Source: Marchantia polymorpha subsp. ruderalis (taxonomy: Eukaryota; Streptophyta; Marchantiopsida; Marchantiales; Marchantiaceae). From it: a DNA stretch of 64,000 nt. The stretch spans positions 2,182,501 through 2,246,500 of the forward strand of contig AP031351.1 in the NCBI GenBank assembly GCA_037833965.1. Reading direction: 5' to 3'. Of the stretch, positions 1 to 12,600 are shown piece by piece. The notes under the pieces were generated by a model, which made no database searches, had not been told where the DNA came from, and saw only the letters and a list, made by a program, of their open reading frames with translations. The position numbers and the translations under genes are program-made. How positions within the stretch are numbered: position 1 is the first letter of the stretch; each line of letters opens with the position of its first letter.

Positions 1-1352
1 TTTTGTATCAAAAGCTTGTGATGTGTTGTATCATGAACAGCTTTTTCCAATGCATACATCCATGGAGAAGGACTTGTACTCATTGTGTGAGATGTTTCTC
101 TTTTCTCCTTCTCAAACATCTGTGTTTCATCATCTACAAGTGATCGATACCCACGAAAGAATCCAAATATCGCATCATTGATTCCAATATGACTCTTCGA
201 GTGTTTACCCCTCATATACAGACATTGAGTGCTAGAGTATGATGCTTGTGTCTATAATTAGATAAAAGAACGGCGACGCATTTGATTACATGTGACTTTT
301 GTGCATCCTTTAGTGCTGTGGGTTACAGAGTGGTATATAGATGATTAAGTGATTACATAATTCGTGTGAGAAGGACTTGAGGTCGCTCATTGCTCCCAAC
401 ATATTTAGGCCAAGTCGCTTCTTTTCCCAAGGGTGATTTCTATGTGTGTCAACTTCTAAGACGGTTGTACCTGGGAACACAATTGATCTGAAGAGAATGA
501 GTCATTCCTGTAGAGACTGATGAATAATCTTTCATACTTAAACTTGCATCTTACCATGGCTAAAGTCATGAGAACTTTGCACAGAACGTGAAGAACACTT
601 TGCAAATATTCAATCGAATGCTGTCCATGTAAGCAACTTGTATTACTTTCATTTACCAATTCCTCACCCTTCCCATGTCACTTCTATGGTGGAAGTTTTT
701 GGGCGTTCCGAAGCAAAAGTAGAGGCCTATGTAACAGATCTCAAGAAAATAGTAACCTGAGATATAGCATCTACTTTTTTCACCTCTTCCATGTTTCCCA
801 GAAATGGTTCTTTGAAGTCGACAGCATGAATAATTTTCTTTTGTATTGTCATTAAGTCTTGCATTTAGCTAGAGGAGCTTAATCCACACCTCTAGGTATT
901 TGTCGTCGCCGGATTCATTTCGCAGTTGCTCTTCTGGTTTCAAAAAGCTTTGCATTTTTCACGAGTCGAGATGTACGCTCCGCAAACTCAATTTTCCACT
1001 GTTGTCGAAAGAGCCCCCACATTCCAAACTCCGACCAAAAATCTTTCATTAGGCTCGGTACGCGTAATGAAATTACCATAATACTTTTCCTTTACTGTTT
1101 TTAACCTTTATAGCACCAACTAATTTACGGCAGTGACAACTTAATCGGTGTCATGGGGCCATTTGATGAAATACCATAACGCTCGGTACAACGACGTGGG
1201 GAAGGGCGTGAATGAAAGAAGAATCTCCTCACGGGCACGAAGTTTCATCCTGTACTTACAAGTCACTCGGTCTTGGAATGAAATCAGCGACGCTTGTTAC
1301 CCCCGATCTAGCTAGCTAGCTTCGATGTGCACCGAACATGCAAGTGATTCTG

Positions 1353-1386
1353 ATGTGACGTGACGTGATGTGATGTGATGTGACGT
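1353..1386. repeat. GATGT/GACGT pentanucleotide microsatellite
   Basis: About seven head-to-tail copies of a five-base unit alternating between GATGT and GACGT. It lies in a gene-free stretch and nothing suggests it is transcribed. Confidence 0.8.
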
Positions 1387-1756
1387 TCCTTTAGATACAT
1401 TTGAACCATCAGCTGGCCCCGATCTCGGATTCTATGAATGCTGCTCAGTTTTCTCCCGCTACTAGCAGTATAGCTCAGCAAGCCAGGCAGTTCCTACTCC
1501 TGTCTGATTGGCCTTTCTGCCGTTCATTGCTGGTTGCAAGTCTCAGTGAACCCATACAAGGCGTCAGCATGTGTATCCAACGACATGTGAGCGTTCACGC
1601 CGTTCCAAGTGATCAGCCTCGGCCCCTCTGTCCTGGGAGGAAGTTATAAGTACGAATAGGTGCTGGGATGTCCCGGTGTACTATCCACTGGCAGAGTAGG
1701 GAGAATGCATGGACAAAAACACCGTACATGGTGGCGCTGTATGGTGCTTCATGAAC

Positions 1757-1844
1757 CACTACGTCAAAGCTTATAAAATCTGGCGTTCTATTTTTAGACG
1801 CCGCTACGTCAAACCTTATAAAATCCGGCATTTTACTTTTGTTA
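1757..1844. repeat. 44-bp tandem duplication
   Basis: Two adjacent 44-bp units, 1757-1800 and 1801-1844, share the cores CTACGTCAAA and TTATAAAATC with about eight to ten differences. The divergence suggests an old duplication. No coding role is evident. Confidence 0.75.
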
Positions 1845-1930
1845 GAATTGATCTAGCCCAGAGTGCCATTCATTATAAAAACAAGGGCCACAGGGAACTC
1901 ATTACAGTTAGTTACTTATTAGTTACAAAG

Positions 1931-2190
1931 CATTGGAGGCTCGAAGGTGAACTCATCAATAGTAGGAGGGTATTAGCGGCCAAGCATTAGAGTCTCGAAG
2001 GGAAACTCATCAATAGGAGGGAATTAGCTGCCAAGCAATTAGAGTCTCCAAGGGAAACTCATCAATAGGAGGAGGGAATTAGCTCCCAAACATTAGAGTC
2101 TCCAAGGGAACTCATCAATTGGAGGAGGGAATCAGCTGCCAAGCATTAGAATCTCGAAGGGAAACTCATGAATAGGAAGAGGGAAATAGC
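1931..2190. repeat. Minisatellite, about 53-bp unit, five copies
   Basis: Five imperfect head-to-tail units of 50-55 bp. Each contains a CATTAGAGTCTC-like core, then AACTCATCAAT, then GGAGGGAATTAGCTGCCAAG-like sequence. Copies differ by substitutions and by extra GGA triplets. The array is not in a recognisable gene. Confidence 0.85.
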
Positions 2191-3312
2191 GTAAGAGAAT
2201 TCGACGAGTTCTGTCATCAATTCATTCATGGCAGCAAAAAGTGCGTGCTCCCAATACACAGAAAGAGAGTCCGGTTGGGCAATCGGTAATGAGTATGCGC
2301 AAGAAGTGAAATAAAGTAAACCAATGTGATCGGACATCCTGACACACTCCAAGCAAATCGGAAGTGCAAAGATCGACACACAAATGTGACAAATCTTTTC
2401 TTTATTCATGTGAAGTGGTCAAAATTGCTCAAAACGATTGTGGCCAAACAATACGACGAAGGAAGTGAAATGAAATTGTTCACTCCGGAAATGAAATCAT
2501 GCAATTGAATTCTATTCATATAGGAGAAATTCTATTTTTCATCTAACAATTCATTTTTGTTTAGATGAATTTTCTTAATTATGGCAATGCCAGAATTAAG
2601 AAAAAAGAAAAATTAAGAATTAAGAATTAATGAAAAATTTGCCAGAATTTATTTAATTCTGGGAAACTTGGCATTTGCCGGAATTTATGAGGCCTGCATT
2701 ACATACAGTATCTAGTCATCACTGCGAGTGTACGAGAAGACATGTGAGATGAAAGACCCTTTTGCACTCATCAGGATGCTGCCCTAACGAGGAGCTTTCA
2801 TACATTAGCCATGGGTACTTTTGACACGACCAAAAGGCAACTGTAAGAAGTATACGAGTTACGACCTGAAGAATCTTGGCGGGTGCAGTATCCGACCTAA
2901 GAGAAACTGCGAGAAGAGGCATACCAGATCAGAACTTTGTACAATGACGTGACAGAATTTACAAGGCCGTGCACCAGATGAACTTCATGTTTGAGTGGCC
3001 AGCACACTCGCGATCAACCTCTTCAGCTGTTTCTAGATAGGGGCAGACAGACTAATTTGGTCCGGCCTTACCCCAAATCAACCAATTTAATACTTACACG
3101 TCTACTGGATGCCCAGTGAAACTTACTCAATGCCTGCAGGCACTAAACCCCTGAGGGCTCTGCTACAGGCGAAAGAGTGCCCCAAACCAAATAGACGATA
3201 AGAGATTGTAGACATCTTGTTAGAATACACCCTTGGACTATCGGCAAAGTTTCAGTCTATAGACCTGAAATTGCAGAGGTCTCGTCCAGTTCCTGGAACT
3301 TGTTGCCATGAA

Positions 3313-5651
3313 TCACAGAACCACACTTTCTTCGCTGGCCACCTTCGCTGCATGCCTTATCTGATCAGCTGCTGCTAGCGCACCATCGCATTTGTCTAGA
3401 TGTGTTTGGAAGCCTTGGTCCGTAGTGCTCAGCATCCTGTTCAGAGTCCAGGTAACTCCACGCGATTCGAGAATTGCGTTTCGTGGTCGTATTCTTTTTT
3501 CAAGACTGTATCCGAAGTACTGAGGGAAGTCAATCAGCTCGGAGTGTTTCCGACGCATCTTAATGAAAAATTTCCATTTCGGGAGTAGGTTGTTTTCCAC
3601 ATTCAACCCCAAGATTTGAGGGAACCGGTTCACCAAAACGGCCACCTGTTCAATACTGTATCCTAGGCCTAAGAAAAACTCGACGGTGCACTTGATGTTC
3701 TTCTCCAAACTCAGACCTAAGGTCTGAGGTGAACGTATAACTACTAGACTAAAGTCGGGAATTCCTATCAACTTGAAGTACATGGCCATGGGCCTTAGTT
3801 TTGCTTCTAGGCTGTAACCTACAAGGTGTGGAAACCTGGATAAGACCCTGCCGACCGTGGCAGGAGGGATTCCGATCTCTAAAAGAAAGTCTATAACCAG
3901 TTGTAGTTTTTTCCGGCTGTAAGTGAGTATTTGAGGAAAATTCACCATGATCTTGGCCCATTTCTCAGGTTCTACTCCATTACTCTCAAGAAATCTGGCT
4001 GTCGGTCGGAGGTTCTCCTCCACGCTGCAGCCAAAAAGTTGAGGTCTTTTCATGATGATCTTTGGTATGCTTGTAGGACAACAACCCATTCCTAGGACGT
4101 AGTCTATAACCTTCATTATTTTGTTGTCTACACTGTAATGGGCAAAGGCTGGAAAGCGCTGTATCACATCGTTGATCTGCTCCGAAGTCATTCCAATACT
4201 TAAACAGTAAGATACGGCTGCAGGCAACTTTCCATGGATGCAATGTCCCAATAGAGCTGGACATTCTGCAAGATTTACCTCAATCACTTTCTCTTGGCCT
4301 TCACTATCCGTTGTTATGCTGTACAGCACATCTCCACCAGTCCACGGGGCTGGCACATCGGGAAAGCTCACTATGACCTCCGGTGTACCTCTGCCATACT
4401 TGGCAGCTAAGCTTTCGAGATAGGGAAGCAATGTGCCCTGGATCTCTTCTGTTCCCAGCTCTTCTCCTGCACAATTGCAATGCAAAATGATTAAATGTGG
4501 TTCTTTCGTCTGTCTTCCCGGAGAAAAAAAGCTGACTCAGAGTCCAAGTAGATGAAAAACTAACTGTTTTCGTCTTACGACGAGAGTGTAAGGCTTCACT
4601 ATTCTCTGTCACAGACTGGGAACAAAAATCTTCAATCTGGGACCACCGTGTGCGGGAACTTAGATTCCTTGAGAACAAAAACCCTAAAACCTTGAATTTT
4701 ACACAGCTATTCACAGACTCTTCTCACATTCCTTAGTCCTCAGACTCCATAATATCTTGGGGACTCTGCCTTTTCTTGTTGGGATTGTTTTGACGCCTGA
4801 AAACTTCAATTTAGGATCACCGTGTGCGGGAACGTAGATTCATTGACAACAAAAACCCTAAACCCTTGAAGTCTACACAGCTATTTACAGACTCTTCTCA
4901 CATTCCATAGTCCTCAAAATCCATTATATCTTCGGACACTCTGACTTTTCTTGTTGGGATTGTTTGACGCCTGAAAACCTTCGATCACATAGATTTTCGA
5001 GTAAATCTCTCTCAGGTCCTTTGACACCTCCCATGAAAAAACTCAAATCTGTCAAAGAAGTCACTAGCAATGTCGACAAGACTTCGATAAAATCAACCCC
5101 AAGACAGCAGGCTTTCCTTTCCACACTAGGGCATCTATGGCATAATATTCAAATCAATTCTACGTAAAATCGTACATCAGGCTTTCCTTTCCACGCTAGA
5201 GCATCTATGGCATACTATTCAAATCAATATTATGTAAAATCGTAGACGCGGGTGGCATACCTGCGAGGTAACGCGCGCGATGCTGAGAGTGCAAAATACC
5301 GAGCAGGTGGGCAGTAAAAAGAGTAGCATTCTTCAGCGTTCGGGTTGCAACAGACGCACTGAACCCTCGAGACCTTAAGAACTGGGACACGACTGCTTTA
5401 GCCTCTTCCCTCTCACCAACCAGATGTCTCCAATCCAGAGAAAACTCGGATGTTCCCTCTCCCACACCCTCGGCAGTGCGCACGGCCCGAACTCTGTAAA
5501 TCTGGCGAGCACTTTTACTAAGAAATCCTCCATTCCACTTGCCGTTCCAACTTCCTCCACAGCTACCAACCTGCTTCGGTTCCCCTACTGACAGTCCACT
5601 CCCACAATGCGCCCGAGGGAATTTCCACGGAATTCCAGAAATGCAAATCAT
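3313..5651 (-). CDS. mTERF-domain protein, predicted plastid
   Basis: Family members bind organellar DNA or RNA and act in transcription, termination or intron splicing. The model has three exons on the minus strand, 5261-5651, 4579-4629 and 3313-4466, giving 531 residues. Phases close exactly (130 codons plus 1 nt; 2 nt, 16 codons, 1 nt; 2 nt, 383 codons and stop). The start is the ATG at 5651. The N-terminus is poor in acidic residues and rich in Gly, Ser and basic residues, as in transit peptides. From about residue 170 onward there are at least seven repeats of the mTERF type, each carrying a phrase such as IIMKRPQLFG or VLSRFPHLVGYS followed by a leucine-rich helix. Family membership is certain from the repeats. 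The subgroup and exact target are not. Exon 3 is unambiguous; exon 1 and the 51-nt exon 2 are inferred from splice sites and phase. Intron 1 contains large tandem duplications. Confidence 0.88.
4630..4979. repeat. 174-bp tandem duplication in mTERF intron 1
   Basis: Segments 4630-4803 and 4804-4979 are about 85-90% identical. Shared blocks include ACCGTGTGCGGGAAC, AACAAAAACCCTAAA, TTTACAGACTCTTCTCACATTCC-like and TTGTTGGGATTG sequence. Read on the minus strand, the duplication begins exactly at the inferred 3' splice site of exon 2, so two acceptor-like sequences lie in tandem. Confidence 0.9.
5108..5247. repeat. 70-bp tandem duplication in mTERF intron 1
   Basis: Units 5108-5177 and 5178-5247 both start CAGGCTTTCCTTTCCAC and contain GCATCTATGGCATA; they differ at about eight positions. 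The second unit ends only about 13 bp from the inferred exon 1 donor at 5260. Confidence 0.9.
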
Positions 5652-8600
5652 TCTCCTTTACCTCCACCTTCGACCTTCCCAATTAATCTCTACCAATCTG
5701 TCGTCCTCCAGTTTCCCCTGAGAACTGGAAAACTCATCAATCCATGGAGCAGATTGTTCGCAGAATACGACCTCCAGAATTTCTGAAGCTGAAAACCTCA
5801 ATTGATTGTGAAGCAGAAAAGCCCGAATCGGTGTTGTGGAGTCACCTGTAAAACGACAAAGGCAAGGTGTTTGGACCTGCATGAATGTCACAAAAGCATG
5901 ACTATGGAGATAAACCGTAGGCGCAGCAGGATGAAAGCTCTCGGACAACCACGACCAGAGACAAAACCCCTGCCTCTGCTCCAATTCTCCTTTTCGTAAA
6001 TTCGCTAGACTCAGCTCCGGGCCGGTCAGTTTCAAACACTCATGAAACGCAGCTCTCCACGTATGTTCGTGTCCTGTGGCTCATCCATAACTTCCTCGAA
6101 AGATGACAAAGCTTTTCCTTCCAGATATTTCCAGCGACAACTTCAATCGCTCGTACACGCTCTATCGCCATCGATGGTAGAGAACGGGTTGTCTCCTCAA
6201 TTGGGTCAATCCCATCACGTTTACAGACCAATTTTCACTTGGTCTCAGAAAAAGGGTCTGATAAATATCAATCTGTGGATTGCTGCAAAGGATGAGGTTG
6301 AATCACAAAACATTTGTGTCAACTTGTGTCATAAATCGCTCCAATTAAAGCAAAGAGCAAGATGTAATCGTCTCTCAAAATCTAGGCTCCGTGTTCCAGT
6401 GTTATCCGCTTGGTCACCTCTTTGACTAGTAATTCAATATTTGAATTGGAAATGAGATTTGTCATCGATTGGATAACAGGAATATTATTTTTTTTCTCAC
6501 AAAACAGGTAAGGATATCCAGTTCTCCATTACATAAAATAAAAGTGCCATTGTTCTAATGCCGAAAGCAATAAAGATAATTCAATTGAATAATATAAAAA
6601 TCCTCGGTCGTGGATGAGTTGAGAAACTGACCTCTTGTTTGCAACCATCCTACTAAATATAATCATTTCTTGTACTTCTGGCGCAGCGCTCGGGAATAAA
6701 AGGCTAGTATAAATGCAAAGAGTGAAGAAGTATAGCGCAATTAAATTTACATTTGGACTCAGTTCTCTAACTACGTTCAAAATGGCAATTGCTTCTGATG
6801 ATGTGTGTGCCATTGAATAGAGTTGATTATGAATATCCTTGAAAATAGGATTTCATTTCATACTGGCAAGGCAGAAGAGTTTTAGTGTTTCGAGTAAGTG
6901 AGTGTAAGTAGTGACTGTAGTTGTGATGACAAATATGTCGGCAGCAGTCGATCCTTATATGCGAGGATTTGTGAGAAGAGTATGATACTTAATTATCTTC
7001 GTTACCAATGCTCGCATTCCGTATACTTGACTGGCATGAATATTAACTTGTTCGAAACATTGGTAGAAATATACAGTTTATAGTTTCGGAGGTTTATATG
7101 TGTGCTGATTCTCAAAGTTGAATCTCTCTACACATGTCACTTGTCATATTTTCAAGCATTAATACGAAGGAAAATAAAAAGTGGAACATCTTCACCATGA
7201 GGGTATTTGTCTTGAATGTATCCATGCACAAAAAGGATAAGTTGTGGATTCAATTTGATCCTTGAATGTCTTAGATTTTTTCTAATATCTCTTCGTATTG
7301 GTGTTGGACAATTAAGCCATCTAATTGATGATGTGTATAAGTTCGAATGAAAATCAAATAGTTCGCTTCATGATAAATTGTGTAAAAATGTTTGTGTTAT
7401 TATATATGTTGAGATAAAAAGAAATTCATGTGCAAGTCTCATGAATTTCTTTTTATCTCAACATATATAATAACACAAACATTTTTACACAATTTATCAG
7501 TTAGTTGTAGGTGATCAATCATTGTATGTGATGTGTGACATGTTTTCTCGTCATGAAAAACACTAAAACCTAGCTATTAGATTTTTCTTTTCATTTCATA
7601 CTTGTAACGTCAAGATTGGGATTCTTTGTTTTGTTTTTACTGATTTATCCCTCCTCTTTTGATCATGTTTTTTAAATATCAATGAATGTTGTAATACGAT
7701 ATGAATTAACAACTTTATGAGTTATGACAATCTTTGTAACGGCATCTATATTGACACCTAGATATTGCAGTCAATCATGACTTTCATATATGTTTCAAAT
7801 CAATCTGAAGCTTGATGTCAAGCATGAGAGTGCATTTATGATGTAAATTGTATGAAATTAAATTTTTTGGATTGAAGAATATAACATTTTTTAGTTAGAA
7901 GTTTCATTTTTTGGTGATTTTTAGTATACATTTAGTTTGATATAGAATAATTCATATATTGTTATATTTAGTTAAATTATTATTTTATGATTCTTTTGAA
8001 AACTTCATTATTCTGCAATCATATATAAAAATGAGTATTGGACATGAATTTTTTTTGGTATCATGTTCATATTTCAATCAAGAATTAAAAGACTGAGATA
8101 TATGATAAAAGTGTTGTGATTGGTTCGATGTAACAAGACGCTCAAATTTTTAGTTATATAAATATGAAGTCATTTTGGAGAATGTATTTGGAGATTTATT
8201 GTATAAAAATTAAAATCGAAAAGAAATGATATAAATGTAATAATATATGAAAATGATATATTATGAAATATATGTAATGTAGATGGATCGAAAATAGATA
8301 TCAATTTTAAATCAAGTATACATATCATTAATGTATTTTGAATTGATATATCTTACTTATTCAAATACATCTAATCATCAACAAAAATAATTGACTGTCC
8401 AACAAATTACTAAGACTTGTCATACAAGTAAATTCCCCCTCATATAAGTGTCATTGATTTTGTTACAATCTAGCACAAAACATATTTGTCTACATGATTG
8501 GTATTTTTTACATATATATGAGAAAGATAATAGAATACAATTATTTTGATACAATTTTCAGAAGATTATACAAGTTCTTTTTCTTACGAGACGAGTAATA

Positions 8601-9610
8601 CTTTTCTAAGCTAGATGCAATTCTCGATCTACTGAATCCACTCGAATGATAATAACAGGGCACAGATTTATCATTGTTTGAAAAGGAGATGTTCTTACAA
8701 AATTGTCAAAATTTTGGTACTTTCAGAAACGAGGGCATATAATGAAATAAGCAAAAAAGATAAAATCACTCATCATTTGCATTTTCACAAAGTCAGTGCT
8801 GGAATGTTTGAGGAAATCCGGTTCCCCAATCCCGCCAATTAAAGCGAAGGTGAGAAGAACTGGGAAGAGTGCGCCAGGCCAAATGTATGAACCGATCGGA
8901 TAAGGCGGCCGCTGGGCGCGGGCTGCAGGCCACACTCAGTGGCGCGGCCGCGACCGAGACGAGGTGGGCCCCAGCTTCTTGCTTACCACCTCGGCAACGG
9001 CCTGGCATCGCGACCAACGAAGAAAGAAAGGAGGAGCGTCTGGCGCGGGCCGCGGGCTTGTCGTGCCCGGGGGCTGGGCTCGTGCGTGCCACGGACTCGA
9101 GCTGACGGGAATGAATGTGTCGATCCAAGGGTTGCAGAATCGATGACGACCACCGATGACCTCGAGAAAAAGCGCTCTCGTGGTGGGCCATCGATCGAGC
9201 TTTCATCGCAATGTCGCCTGGCGTTTATCGTTATGACGCTGCAGATTACCTTCGTCCCTGCCTCGCTTTCTCTCTTTCTCGCGTGGCTTTGGGAGGGGGA
9301 GGTGAGGTGAGTTTCAAACGCCAATCGGATTAGAGTGGAGGTCAGCGAATCAGGACGGGTTTAGAAAGTGCTGGATTTGGTTGGCCTCTGCTGCCATGGC
9401 GGCACAAGCAGAGGGCGCAGTCGAGGAATCCGTCGACAGAATTGAAGGCAGGAGCTTCGAGTCTCGGCAATGGTTTTGCGGCGGATCGAAAGCGAGGGGG
9501 GTTTTGTATTTGCGTAGAAGGAGTTGCGTGCCGCTTGTGGAATGCGATGAACTGATGAAATTCTAATGCGGGGGTGGTGACATTTTGAAACTAGGCAGGC
9601 ATCGTGTACA
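5652..9610. other. Divergent intergenic region: mTERF upstream, AT-rich block, GC-rich leader
   Basis: From 5652 to about 6430 is the upstream region of the mTERF gene, with mixed-frame ORFs and none convincing. From 6430 to 8800 the sequence is strongly AT-rich and gene-free, and holds a perfect inverted repeat at 7372-7498. From about 8860 to 9610 GC content rises sharply, with many CpG and GGGC runs. This is probably the promoter and 5' leader of the gene starting at 9611. The overlapping ORFs in that GC-rich part on both strands look like composition effects. Confidence 0.6.
7372..7498. repeat. Perfect 58-bp inverted repeat with 11-bp loop
   Basis: Left arm 7372-7429 and right arm 7441-7498 are exact reverse complements over 58 bases by eye, separated by an 11-base loop. 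The arms are AT-rich. A transcript from either strand would fold into one uninterrupted hairpin. It could be a foldback element, the seed of a young microRNA or siRNA locus, or a cloning or assembly foldback. Confidence 0.92.
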
Positions 9611-12600
9611 ATGTCGACCATGGTGGGAGCCTCACTTCGTCAGTGTGTTGGAGCCTTGAGTACCTCGGATTCTCGGTGTTGCGTAATTTCGGTCGCGTCT
9701 CAATCTTCTGAGCTAGGTTGTTCACCAGGTGGATGGCTTATCGTTACGAGGTTGAGTGCTAAATTGGAGAGCTGCGAGAAATTAGTTTGGCTTGGAAAAT
9801 GCAAGAGTTTGGGTGCCTGTGGAGTATTAAGCCATTCCTTACAATCTAGCGTGGAGACGTCGCTTAGAAGGAGGTCTCGGATCAGGAGACAAGTCTCGGG
9901 AAGTGGGGACTCAAATTGGGGTGAAGATGGTGGGAACAAAGTAGTAATTCAGTACAGGCGAGGTGGGAAGGGAAGTGGATCAGAAGAGGAGGATGTCGAA
10001 GGGCTTACTCCGGTACCAGATCAGACTGCAGTTGGAACAGACAGTGGCGATGATGGAGCAGACGGAAACGCCTTCTGTGACTCAGGAATTGCGGATTCGA
10101 AACAAAATTTAGGGCCGAATTCGGGTCTGGGAGACGAAAGATTTTTGAGAAGGGTTGCCGCTGCCGAGAATGCTGAGACTGCTCTCGCGATAATAAATGA
10201 GAGGGGTTCAACTGGCGGCGTTGCTCTCAGCAGTTCCGATTGCTCCGAGTTGATTCTTGCCGCAATTGCGCAGAATAATGTGGACTTGGCGTTCTCCATT
10301 CTGAATGCAATGCGGAGCAGCCTACTTCAACGTCGTATCGATCGAACAGATGGTATGTTCAGCTCACATCCTCAGCACACGCAGTTGCAAGTGCTTGCAA
10401 GATAATTGTCTTTTGAACAAAGCACATCATAAGCATAATTTAGAGTTAACGTGGTGAAGTTTGTGGAGGTTGCTACTACGATGATGTGAGAAAGTATCAT
10501 TTGAGAGTAAATGCCTTTGCGCCTTTCGACGTGAAAGACTGTGTGTTACGTTGTCAGGGTCGCCATGTAGAGTCTGAGTTCATTCGTCCTCAACTCGCCT
10601 CACGATGTTGTGAAGTGTTGATTGTCACACGACGAAAATCGCTGTTGGCATGACTTTTACCAGTAATTTGCAAGAAACGGTTGTTTCTTGCTGGAAAGGA
10701 ATTGTTTCGGTAACGTGCTTGTTTTGAATGGCCCATGAGCAGTTCTTTGTGGCTGTGTCTGTTTTTTGATGACATTTCACATAACGACGACAACTCTTGC
10801 GGTTTCCGCTTTTGTTACCAGCATCTGGCATGTTATGGAAAACGTAGCGTAATTTGAGCGGTAGTTCACCTCTCCTATCTTGAAAATATTGTGACGCAAA
10901 CTTTGAAATTTGTAAAAATGTCAGTCCATTGTGGTTGGAACAGCTGCAGCTGGGAACAGGGAAGGAAGTCAAGAATGGCGATGGCCTACTGCTGATGTAT
11001 CGACATATGTAGCACTCGTAAGAGGATTGGCAGCATCTCTTAGAGTTTCAGACGCTATTGCTACAGTTGGTGACGTTCGACGCCGAGGAGTTCCTCCAGG
11101 AGACGAGGTGAATGGTAGCTCCTATTGTGCTCTCTGTTCAGAATTCTTAGATTCACTTCGAAAGAAGAGTTTTGAACGGCACCTCTTTCCTGACGAGGAT
11201 CGAACTGAATGTGTTTCGGTTATTCATGCTACCAGGTTCCCTTCGGCAAAGTTGTGAATTGTCCCATTTGCAAGACATCACTGGCAGTTGTGCAGCCCCA
11301 GCACGGAGTCCAGGTTGTCCTCGGAACTGCATCTTATTACTTGAAACTGCGTTGTCTTTTTTTCTATTTATTTTCTTCATGCACAACATAAAATCTAGAT
11401 GTTTACTAATATTGCTTCTTCATCTATATACGCAGTTGGTCCCTTGTGCTTCATGCCGCTATCAGTACGAACTCATGTCTGGAGTTATTGTGAACTCTGA
11501 ATCAGAGTCCATCAGGTTTTACTCTCTCCTAATTAGTGGTCTTCATTCAATGTTGCTCAGTATCACATTTTTTCTGTTTTAGTTCTCACTGGCTGGATCT
11601 CTGAGTGTCATGGACTTGTGGTACGTAACAAAATCAGGACATGTTCATTTTTCCTGTATCATACGAGCCTACACCCACAACAAAGATAACGATCGGGGCC
11701 TAGAGTGTTAGAATGTTCATCAATTTTTAGAAGCCTCATCCAACTAATATATATTCAACACTTCGCCTCCAGTGCGGACACCTCTATTTTCCAGAGGGGA
11801 TTGAAGCTACTACCGTTTCTCAAGCGCCGTATTCCAGCTGCTGTGCATTCTATTGTGGTATGTTTAATATTCCATTAGGTTTCTCTTCTAGATTTTACGT
11901 CTTAGTCTTGGTAGTGTGTCGATGACATGAGAAAATGCAGAATGTTTTTTGTACCGTATTGATCATTGCCCATAATCGCGGACTTTTGTATCTCTATCTC
12001 CTAGCAAGGGTCTCTGTTGCGTTTGTTTCCATGCTTTGTTAACTGTAACATGTAACGGAAAGTCTTTTGATGTCGGGTTGTTTGTGCTACAGGTACGAGC
12101 ACCTGACGGGTTAGCCCGCACACATAGGTTCGCCACCGAGTCGGCTGATGTTCCTGCTCAGCAAGGAGAGCGAGTAACTGTTGCGCTAGCATGTCCTGCA
12201 AATGAAGGCCGTGGATTTGGGCCTATTCGCTTCAACTCGCGAGTACCTGGCTGGCAACCTAGTGAGCCCATGGCAGTTACTAACCACGCTACCGGACGAG
12301 TCGCTGATCTTATTAGAGCTCCCTCTAAAGCAGGCAGCGGAACGATTTTTGACACTAATGTAATATTTCCGCTTGCTATATTACTAGCAAGCACTGATAT
12401 CGCATCAGGACTAATTGATCCAACTTTACCACGCCTTATAGCTGTATCAGCTTCTGCAGCTGTGTTATTTGGAGGTGCCGCCAACACGTTTGTCCTTCCT
12501 CGTTTGAGTCAGGTAGTGGCAGCCCATCTCGTCTCTTCTCTTTTGCACTCTTGATTGGTGTTAATATCTGAGTAATATGGATTTTTGTGAATTGCTACTG

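Larger units (their letters stand above)
1..3300. other. Intergenic stretch with no supported gene
   Basis: Open frames here are short (93 codons or fewer), overlap on both strands and match no family I recognise. The stretch holds the pentanucleotide repeat near 1.35 kb, a 44-bp duplication near 1.76 kb, a five-copy minisatellite near 1.93-2.19 kb, and an AT-rich patch at 2.5-2.65 kb with short self-complementary segments. It ends downstream of the mTERF gene, whose 3'UTR probably reaches into it. Confidence 0.6.

Noticed and set aside
8723-9324. Several ORFs of 60-137 codons on both strands in the GC-rich leader
   Set aside because: They overlap in every frame, have no family resemblance and reflect GC-rich composition upstream of the gene at 9611.
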